Shown piece after piece: positions 1 to 10,200 of a DNA stretch of 64,000 nt. Numbering within the stretch: the stretch's first letter is position 1; the number at the start of each line of letters is the position of its first letter. A model generated the notes under the pieces. It was not told the origin of the DNA. It did no database searches and was given only the letters and a program-made list of their open reading frames with translations. A program made the position numbers and the translations under genes. The stretch comes from Bacteroidota bacterium (GTDB lineage: Bacteria; Bacteroidota; Bacteroidia; AKYH767-A; OLB10). The DNA is taken from NCBI GenBank assembly GCA_016717325.1, contig JADKFV010000049.1:186001-250000 (forward strand), written 5' to 3'.

Positions 1-755
1 ATAAGGTGCGGTGCCGCCTAATGGTTGTGCGGTTACACTGCCATTGCTGCCGCCAAAGCAACTTACATTGGTTACATTGCTGTTGCATATACAGCCTAGG
101 GCTACCGGAGAGGTTATCGTGGCGCTGGCACTCATCGTGCAACCGTTGGCGTCTGTTACCGTTACAGTATATATACCTGCTGCAAGGCCGCTAACACCCG
201 AAGTGCTGGCACCATTGCTCCATGCATAGCTATAAGCTCCGGTGCCTCCGCTTACATTGGTCGTGATGCTGCCATTACCGCCTCCGTTGCAGCTTACATT
301 GGTACTTACCAGTGATATTGCGATTGCCGTTGGCTGGCCTACGGTGTAGCTGGCTGTTAATGTGCAGTTGTTTGCATCGGTAACTGTTACTGTATACGTA
401 CCGGCCACAAGGCCTGTATTGCTTGTTGTAGTGTTACCGTTGCTCCACAATAGTGTAGTGGGCGCTGTGCCGCCAGTTACCGTTATGTTTATCGCTCCAT
501 TGTTACCTCCATTGCAGGTGGTATTGGTTACTGTGCCGGTGATGCTTAATGCGGCTGATGGTTGAGTGATGATTACATCGGCAGTGGCTATACATCCCAT
601 CGCATCCATTACGGTCACTGTCCACGTGCCTGCCGTTAAGCCTGTAGCCTGTGCTGTGGTCTGGGCAGGTAAGGTATTCCACTGATACGTATATGGTGCT
701 GTGCCACCCAGTACATTGGTCACACATGCCTTGCCATCGTTGCCGCCAAAGCAGC
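1..755 (-). CDS. Locus A fragment: SprB repeats, open to window edge
   Basis: This is the continuation of adhesin A after the second frameshift, in the original reading frame of the gene. It encodes SprB-type units corresponding to units 5-8 of loci B and C, with CFGG/CNGG first cysteines, a YLW/YQW strand, a GTYTVTVTDANGC strand and a TQP linker. It has no stop codon and no start of its own inside the window. The DNA matches 50180-50934 almost base for base. It is not an independent gene; it should be read with 1150-12564 and 720-1205. Confidence 0.6.
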
Positions 756-1205
756 TACATTCGCACACGCTGCAGCAGTAAATGTAATTGGCAATGGTTC
801 GGTTACGGTATACGTGCATTCTATGGTACAGCCGTTGCCGTCTGTAACGGTTACTGTATACGCGCCAGAGGTTAGGCCGTTTAATGTTTGGTTAGTGGTG
901 CCATCGTTCCATACATAACTGTAATTACCTGTACCTCCGGTGATGTTAGCAGTGATGCTGCCATTGTTGCCTCCGTTGCACATTACATTGGTTACGGCTC
1001 CACCACATACTAATGGGGTGGGTACATTGATGGTGAACACTAAATATGTTATACAACTATTGCTGTCGGTAATGGCTATGGTATGACTGCCGCCTGTTAT
1101 GCCCGTAAACGTACCGTTGGTTTGAGACGTTCCTCCATCGAGGCTGTATTCATAGCCGGCTGCATGAGCGCCTAAGCCCACTCCATGGTGTGCCACCGAA
1201 TCCAT
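720..1205 (-). CDS. Locus A fragment between two frameshifts (SprB repeats)
   Basis: A 161-codon open stretch whose useful part (about 755-1178) carries adhesin A between the two indels. It encodes the end of SprB unit 3 and unit 4, including CNGGNNGSITANITGG and GCTIECTYTVTEP. The last 13 codons, after position 755, are out of frame and end at a chance stop. The apparent start codon inside the parent gene is not a real initiation site. It matches the intact stretch at 50934-51358 in locus C. Confidence 0.55.
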   Translation of the reverse strand: MDSVAHHGVGLGAHAAGYEYSLDGGTSQTNGTFTGITGGSHTIAITDSNSCITYLVFTINVPTPLVCGGAVTNVMCNGGNNGSITANITGGTGNYSYVWNDGTTNQTLNGLTSGAYTVTVTDGNGCTIECTYTVTEPLPITFTAAACANVAALAATMARHV

Positions 1206-4200
1206 TCACGGTGATATCGCCTGTACCGCCATTACATAATGGCTGTGTGATGGTATGTGTCTGATCTAATAAGGTTGGTTCAAATATCTGGAACGTTAAT
1301 ATCGTATCGCAGCCTATGCTGTCAGTAACTGTTACTGTATACGTTCCCGCTACAAGATAATTTGCTACTGAGATCGTTTGACCATCGCTCCACAAATAAG
1401 TGTATGGCGCTCCGCTGGTGAATGGCACTGCTCCGCTTACAAATATGCTTATCTGACCTGTGCTGTCACCATGGCATTGGTTGTTTTGCAACGTTTTGCC
1501 GATGAAGAATGGAGGGTTTTCAGTCACTGGGACTGTTAATGCAAACGTGCAACCTAACGAGTCCGTTACCAATAAGTCGTATATTCCTGCATATAGATTT
1601 GAGGCATCTTCATCAGTAGATCCATTACTCCATTGGTAAGTAAATGGAGCAGTTCCATTTGTCATGGTTATATAAATGGCACCGCTTGCATCTCCATTGC
1701 AATTTACATTTGTTACTGAATCGAGTGTTGCAACTACTTCGTTTGATAATACAGTTATCTTAGAGCGCTTGCCTTCACATAATTCATCGGCAACCGAATC
1801 GGATGCTACATAAAAATAGTATTCCGTGTATCCAATATTGCCAACGGGTCCGGGTGAACCAGCATTTGTCAAATCAGGATATAAACTTGGGATATTAGTC
1901 AAATCTGCATAAGTCAATGTTGATGCGGAACATATAGAATCGTTATACCATTGTAATGTAATACTTGGGTCTACACCTCCCGGGAATACAGCATCCTGAA
2001 TGTTTAACGTAAAGTTGTCGGCACATGCAACAATAGTTGTGTCGGTAATCGGGCTTTCGGGATATTTGCATCCTCCACCTGATATTGTTAGTACGGTACC
2101 GTTTGCATCCTGAACAGTTAAGGTATATCCATCACCATCGAATAAATAAAATGTAAGGTAAGAGCTATCATTTGGTATTACTTCTACAATATTTGCGCTG
2201 GTAACAGGGGTCGTCTGTGTTAAATTATCAATGCAATCTACCGTTGCTAAAGTGCTTGAAACAGGTTGACCACTGGTAGTAGTTAAACTTACGATTGTCC
2301 ATGGTGATATTCCTCCAAGCATGCTTACCGTTTCACTGAATTGTCCATCGGTATTGGGAGCACGCCTTGTTACATCTGCATTGTCCATGCATACACATGG
2401 GTCTACAAGGTTTGGCATTGTACAAGGTATACGACCAATTGTTATTGTACCAGACGAGGTGCAACGTGGTGTGGGATATGGATCAGTGGCATTTGTTGTA
2501 ATGTATACGGTGTAGGTTCCCACTGCACGGTTAGGCAACGAATCTTTAAATATATTCCAATTATCCAGCGCATCTAGAATTAAGTCTCCATTTCTATCAT
2601 CGGGGAAGCCATCAAAATCGGCATCGAATAAACCAGGGAAATTAAAATTATTAGTCACATCGCGTAAAGTATCACCAAGTGCATCAACCCACACATAGCG
2701 GATGGGACCATTGGCTTCTAAATGCTGTACTATTGCCATACCATCATTGTTGGGAGTGCAGCTAACGCTGTCTTGGCTCATATAGGCCGCTTGAATTGGC
2801 TCGCTAAAATCAATATTAATTGTAGTATCGCCTGAGCAAGAACCCATATTTGCAGGTAAGGTTACCGTAACAGATAATGCTCCCTGAAAAGCTGATGGCC
2901 CTACCAAGGTAGAATCCAAGTCGGCAACAGGTCCAAAAAGCGAACTCCAGTCAAACAACGTACCGGCAGGATAACCTCCCGGATAAGCTCCTAAATCTTT
3001 AGCATGAACATAATAATCTGCGGCAACCCCTGCACAAGTAAATGTATCACCAGGAGTGATGTATGGTTTTGGCGGGTCAATTACATTTATGGCAGTTGTT
3101 TGAGCGGAAGTACAACCAAAGTTATTAGTTGAAGTTAATGTATAAATAGTGCTGCCTAATGGATGAGTAGAAACCACGCTTGCTCCAGTAGTAGTATTTA
3201 AATATGTAGCTGGTGACCAGGTAAAAGTGTGTGCTTTTGTAAACGTCAAAATCATATTTGGCCTTAGACTGCTCAATAAGAAAGAAGGCGTGAGCGGGCA
3301 AATATCCAAATTGTCGAGGGCAGCATAAATTACTGAATTTCCGGTTGTTGGAGTCCTGTGCATTACAGCATTAGCAGTATTAAATACTCCTGCACCTGTT
3401 GGGTCGTTGCTAAAGCAAGTTTGAACTATCAAATTGCTAACACCATCCCATACATAAGGTGAGGACAATGTATGCACATTTTGCCCTAATATTGGCTGAT
3501 AATTTACCGGGCCAAATACTGGAACCAAACCGCTAGTTATCCATGTTGTTAATGCTGTTACATTTGTAGGGGCAATACTCATTACATAATTATTAAGTAT
3601 ACCTGCAGTTCCTAAAATGCCAACATTGAATGCAAGCGTTTTAATTTCACTACCATAAGTCATTCCCGATGCTGCAAGTTCCGATGCAAGAATGAGAATT
3701 TGATGCTTCACACTTTCGTTATTGCCACCATAAGGTGCAGGGAAATTTGTAAATCCATTAGCATTTAATAAACTTGTTCCTAAAGTATCAGCTCCAGTGA
3801 CATTCGGATTGTCCATTACATTCAATTCAAAAGTATCGGGCGAACATTTGTAAGCAAGTGTAGGATTCAAAGTGAATGTAGGTGCTGCGGGGAATACATT
3901 TACCAATACCGAAGCTGTACCTTTGCAACCTGCAAACACGCCAGCAGTTGTATCTATACCGGTAACTGTATACGTAGTTGGCAACGCAGGAGTAACACTT
4001 ACATTGGCTCCGGGTAATGTTCCGGGATTCCAGGTATATTTATAATTAAAATCGTTTGTGCTTGTGGCAGAAAGATTAACTGCTGTTCCGGGGCAAATAG
4101 TAGTATTGATAGATGCAGAAATATTTATTGCCGGAGCTGGCTTTACAAATGCAACAACAGGAGTTCGTGCTGAATTACACTCTGCAGTAATTGTCATATC

Positions 4201-7200
4201 ATAAAAGAAATAATATTGCGCATTTGGAGTACTTGTTGAAAACATACCACCGGTAATGCTCATGGCACCTGAAAGCGAATTCAAAGGATAAGGTACAGGG
4301 AAGGATGTTTTAAGGAAGTTTGAGCTACTGTTTTTTGTAACAAGAGTATATCCGGTTCCGGGAGGAACAACGAAATTTAATGTAATAACAGCCGAGTCAT
4401 TAAAACTAATCAAACCGGTAGAAGCAAGTTCAGTATTAGTATTATCCCATAAAGCAATATTTACATCGCCAGGTCCTGAGCCACTAAACGCTACCACTTT
4501 TACACTATTAATTGTAAATTGTTTTGAAGCATTAAACTTGATACCCCTTCCAGGTGTAGGTGTGGTTCCACCTGCCGAAACGGGCGATGGCAACCCTACA
4601 GGCTCGGTGTAAGGTCCTGCATTTGCTTGGGCATAATATGTAGTTGTACTTGGTATTGCAGGAGTAACATAAGTATTTCCTGTCGCTACCGCCAATCCAC
4701 CTGTTGCATTGGTAAACCACGAAATGGTAGAACCCGAAGATGGTGTGGCATTTAACGTGTGAATATCTGTACCGCACACAGTATCGCCCATAAATGTTGC
4801 AACTTGTGGGTTATAAATATTTATTTTCAATACTGGAGAATAACCAATTAGGGAGCCAGTGCAATAAATACCACAACGGAAATAGGTAGAAGTAACAAGA
4901 ACATTTGTAAGCAATACTGTACCAGTGCCTCCTGGTACAGGTGTCCAAGCCATGTTTGTGTCTATTGTCTGTTCCCATTGGTATTTTGCCAATAATGGAT
5001 TGGCAACTCCAGCAACCGTTAACACAACTGATGAAGTACCGCATATTTCAGTTTGGTTTGCTGTAGTGCTAACATTATTTTGTAAGTAAATAGGTACAAT
5101 CTTTATAGCATTGGTATCCACACAACCCAAAATGGTATCATTAGCTGTAGCAATATATGTAGTAGTGGCTGTTGGATTTGCATACACGGTATCTTCGTTA
5201 GCATTCAATACATAAGGAATAGTACCTGCAAGGTCGGTGTACAAACCTGTTATTGGTAACCATGTATATTTATGATAATTGGTAAGAGGACTTGAAACAC
5301 GTATCATTTTTGGCGATGAACCACAAGTGGTATCATTGACCACATTTGTGGCAAACAACGGTATCGGCAACACTGTAGCCACTATCGGCATCCTTGTACT
5401 TTCGCAAACTGTATTGTATTTAATATCGAAGAATGGAGCGTATACACTTCCTAATGCTGCTGTCGATGTATTATTATTCGCTGTACCCACCAAACTCATT
5501 GACCCATCGGCATTTGTAAATGGATAACCAGGACCTGTACCATTATATGAAGATACATGAGTAAATGCTAATGCGTTAAAACAAAGTTGATAAGCGCCCG
5601 GGGTATTTATTACCATGTTCAATGGTACTACAAAAGGCTTAGTAAATGTACCGCCTGTCTGCACATCAGCAGCAGTTACAGTATAAGTTGCACTTGTCAA
5701 TATCGGGGTTGCACTTCCCCGTGCATTTAAAGTAATGTTGAAAGTTCCGGCAACGTTTGGATACATAGTTACTGTAGCAATATTACCAGGTTTGATTACT
5801 GTAAGCCATAATGTATTGACAGTGCTTGAGCCCGCTGTACCAAAGGTTGCAGGAGAAGGCAATCCTACTGCATTAGTCGAAAACCCTTCGCGTGCGGCCA
5901 CATAGTATGTTGTTGTTGCACCAATAGGCACTGTGGTATAGGTAGCACCTGTAGCTAAAGGCACCACAGAAGAAGAAGAACTATACCAAGCCGGGATTGC
6001 GCCTGCCGAAACATTTGCACCCAAAGTTACAGGCCCAAGTCCACAGGTACTGCCCGGGAACAGGGTGCCTAATGAAGGCGCAAAAACATTTATTCCATTA
6101 GAATACAATTGCGAACAAGTATCATTATTTGAATTAATGCTATTTACTCTAAAATATGTTTTTGTCGAAATGATTGGAGAATTTATAACTGGGGTTGAAC
6201 CCGGAATTGTTGTCCAATTGATGGAATCGGTTGACGATTGCCAAACCAGACCACCGGCAACAAACCCCTCAGATGGATTAGCTGTAAGTACTACTGAAGC
6301 ACTGCCACAAAAACCTGGAGAACTTGTAGTTATTAAATTAAACAAAGTAGCAAATGTAGGCTGCAGTGTAACATTACATACTGCCACATTTACACAATTA
6401 GTAGCAGTGTCTTTAGCAGTGCAAGTATATGGTTGAGTGCTTAGTGTAAGTTTCTTTACATAAACTGTGCTTACATTAGAATCTAAAATGTAAGGTTGAG
6501 TACCCAATGCATCAAAATATAAATCAGCAACAGGGGTCCATGTGTATCTATGGAAATTAGAAAGGGGTGACGACACACTTATAGGAGCAACCTGCGGATT
6601 GCATACTATCAATGACGATGGAATTGTAAGTGTTGGTGGGGGAGTAACAGTGGCCAACACAGGTACTCTTGCACTTTCGCAATAAGTTGAATATTCAACA
6701 TTCCAAAATGCATTGTAAGTTGTTGCTTGAACGGTTGCATTTGTACTGGAGAATGCCCCCCCAGGCATTACAAGGGATGAATCGGCAGTATACAAAGGAT
6801 AAGTACCCGTATAACTAAAACTATATTGAGCTAAGCCTACTTGATTTAAGTTCGTAACACCTCCACCAGTTACCGTATCATAAACCAATTGATAATCACC
6901 GGTAGCAGCTATTGGAATGTTAAACTTTAATTGAACTGGCGTGCCTAATTGGGCTAAAGTAAATTGAAAAGGGCCTGCCGTAGCAATATTGGTTGTTGAT
7001 CCTCTAAGTCTTAAACAAAATTGTATTGGTCTTGTTAATCCACCAGACATGGCTGCAGTAATTGTTGCGGCATTAGATGGATAAACTATGCAGCCAGTAA
7101 TAGCACCTGTTTTATTGGCTGTTATCATTTGGCCGCGCTGGGCACCACTAGTAAAAGTAACGGCACCGTTTGCAGGATTTAAGTCAGTCAATCCAACATA

Positions 7201-10200
7201 ATAAGGAACATTTCCAGTTGTTTTTGCTGAAACATAAAAGTTTGTAGAAGAAGAAATACTTGGAGTTGTATAAGTATTTCCGGTTGTTGCTATTGAACCA
7301 CCCACGGCATTGTTATACCATATTAACGAGGAACCAGGATTTGGCACTGCGCCCAATCCCACAGCACCAACACCGCACCTACTACCGGGAACAACTGAAG
7401 CAACTCCTGGAACAAATATATCGACAAATGCTGTCGCAGATGATGTATTGCCACAGGCATCGGTAACGGTTACAGTATACGTAGTTTGTGAAGATGGGGC
7501 AGCAGTCACTGTTGCTCCTGTAGTTGTATTGAGACCCGAACCAGGTGTCCACGAAAAAGTGTATGGCAATGTTCCATTATTACCTGTTGCAGAAATTGGT
7601 GTAGAAAATCCTAAGCATAAAGTATCTGCAAAAACATTTGTCGATACTGTAGGCAAATTGTTTGTAATCGTAAATGTTGCTACATTATCATTGTTTGTAG
7701 TTGAAAATTCGCCAGCAATCGGTGAAATGGTAGTAGTAAAAGTATAACTTCCATTTGCTGATGTATTGATAGTTGGAGTTAAGGTAATATCAACTGTAGC
7801 ATTTGCTGCAAGTGTACCCACATTTAAAGCTCCGCTTGTTGCAGTGGTTATTGTGCCTGTAACATTACAAGTTACTGTAATTGGCGTTGAAGCAAAATCA
7901 ACAATTGATGACCCTGTATTGCGAACAGTGACAATTACAGATTCGGCAGGGCCATGGCATGTTGTATTTTGCGTTGGTTTCAATGCATCGAAAGCTATAT
8001 CTATTGGAGGTAAAGTGAATTCATCAGCACCAATATCAGGCGAGTTTACACCAGTGCGCGCATCACAATCAATGTCATCTGTTATTGTACCAATTACCAT
8101 TGCAGTTCCATTCAAATTAACATTCACCGGTGCATTGGTTACAAGATGCATATTCGATGCAGATACAAACACAGGTTGCACATTTTTCGAATTGGCATCG
8201 CGACCTGTTTGTGCCTGCCAACTGGCAAGTGTTGGGAAGTTAGTTGTACCCGGTATAATTGATGGTGAAGCACCAGTTCCAACAACACCTATGGAGTTAA
8301 AAAAACCATTACCGGCTTTCACAAACAAATCATTGTTATCGGAAAGAAAATTGGCATAATTACCAACATTGCCTTGCACCTGCAATCCGATGACAAAATT
8401 ATTTCCACTACCCAGCGATGTTGAAGTGGATAAAATATTATTCTTTAAGTCAATAGAAGGTATAACGCCACTACCTGCAACATACAAAGCCAATGTTGAT
8501 GTGGTATTGGTAGCAAACCCTGCCGCATTCATATTTACAGTATTGTTATATATTTGAGTAGTTGCTCCTATTTGGTTACCAATCATAATTCCACACGTAA
8601 TATCATTCGAATTGGCATTTGCCGATACCCTGCTGATCATATTATTGGCAATTAAGTTTGTACCCGATGATGCTGCACCAGTTGCTGCATTTGAAACAGC
8701 AATACCAACTGCAGAATGGGCGCCAGTGGTTGCAAATGTTCTAATGCTATCAATGACATTTTTGCTTATAACAGAGTTTGTAACTTCATTATTGCTAAAA
8801 GAATTTATTGCTACACCATTAACATTACCCAAATTTATTGCTATTATATCTGTTCCGCTCACTCCTGTCATATTTGCTATTTGATTGCCAGTTACCAATG
8901 CATTATTTTCGAAGCCCAATAAAATGCCATACCGGCTCACCACATTTGCACCAGTTGCAGTCATAATATTCATACGATATGTATTGTTCTGGTTTTTTAT
9001 TGCAAAGCTGAAACCTTGCGATGTAATGCCATTGCTACATTTTACTATGCTATCATTTTCAACACAATTATTATTATTGCCAAAACCCAAAGACGCTGTT
9101 CCCGTGCTGATTCCTGTTGCCACCGGTCCAGCACCAAAGGCAATACCAACAATACCATTTGTAACAGCACCGCCAATAATATTGCAATTTCTAATGGTAT
9201 CGTTTGTACAGCCATCGAAACCATTACTTGCAACAAAAATAACTGCATTATTTGTTGCAGTGGTGTTATTGTTTTGAATGGTGAGGTTACGGGTTGAACG
9301 CACCAATGGGCACAAAGTATTTTTAACAGGAGATTTCGAACCTTCGAAAGTAACAAAATCTGAGCCTAACAAAGCGAAAACATGAGTGAGGGTGGTAGCC
9401 TGAATAGATACATTTCCCGATGGATTTGCAACGCTGGTGTCAGGCCTTATCGTAAGTGTATTGGTGGCGCTAGCAAAAGGATTTGCATTAATAATTATAG
9501 GAAATGTTTCTGTTGTATAATTGGCATCCTTCAACAAAAATGTAACCGGGCCCGATAGGCAAGAAGAATTATAAGCCGCAATAGCCGCAGTTATATTTGT
9601 AAAGTTACGGCCTGCACCTACTGTGTACGTACCACTTAAACTATTCAAAATTTTGTATTGTGAAACCACGGTTGGATGAGTTGATACAGAATTCACATTC
9701 GTTGCAACAGCACCAAAAGGTACCGAAGATATATTTGGAGTTCCAACTACATCCTGCGCAATAAAATAATACAATACAGAATCACCAGCAACCAAACCAG
9801 GTAACGAGGCAGCAGTAATTGTAAATGACCAACTACCATTTGTAGCATTACCTGTATTTAAAACTCCGGGACTTGAAACATAACTACCCCCAGCATTTCG
9901 TTTATAATAAATACGAGGCACTAATCCGCCCGATATAGGCACACCGGTGGCATCGGTAATAATTACACCACTTATTATTCGGTCACTATTGCCACAAGCG
10001 CCTAATAAAGTTCCGGCATTAATTGCTGGTGGGGCCAAATCACTTACTATACCCCCAAATTCATCAGCACCAATATCGGGAGCAGTGCCACTTCCCAAAT
10101 ACCCAACATTGCCCTCACGTATATCAGCATCGTAATCAGTTGTAATGCCTGCAATATTTACACCTCCACTTTCAGTTGCTGTGGCAATACCCGTATTCAC

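Larger units (their letters stand above)
1..1320 (-). repeat. Near-identical 1.3 kb tract shared with 50180-51499
   Basis: Position 1 aligns with 50180 at a constant offset of 50179, apart from a one-base slip between 755 and 1178. Only a few differences were found by eye: a substitution near 591, the missing T near 755, the extra C near 1178 and a substitution near 1324. Similarity falls to roughly 92-93% from 1320 to 1500 and then drops sharply. The homologous part of locus B (about 20500-21700) is clearly more diverged. Confidence 0.85.
1..1725 (-). repeat. SprB repeat array of locus A (first ~8 units)
   Basis: The array begins near 1725 with NVNCNGDASGAIYI and runs to the window edge. 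Each unit is about 77 residues: first cysteine in CNGG or CFGG, a central GG-APYTYLWSNG strand pair, a second cysteine in DANGC, and a TQP/TEP linker. Units 1-2 (1320-1725) have diverged from locus C. From about 1320 downwards the DNA is nearly identical to C. Confidence 0.85.
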
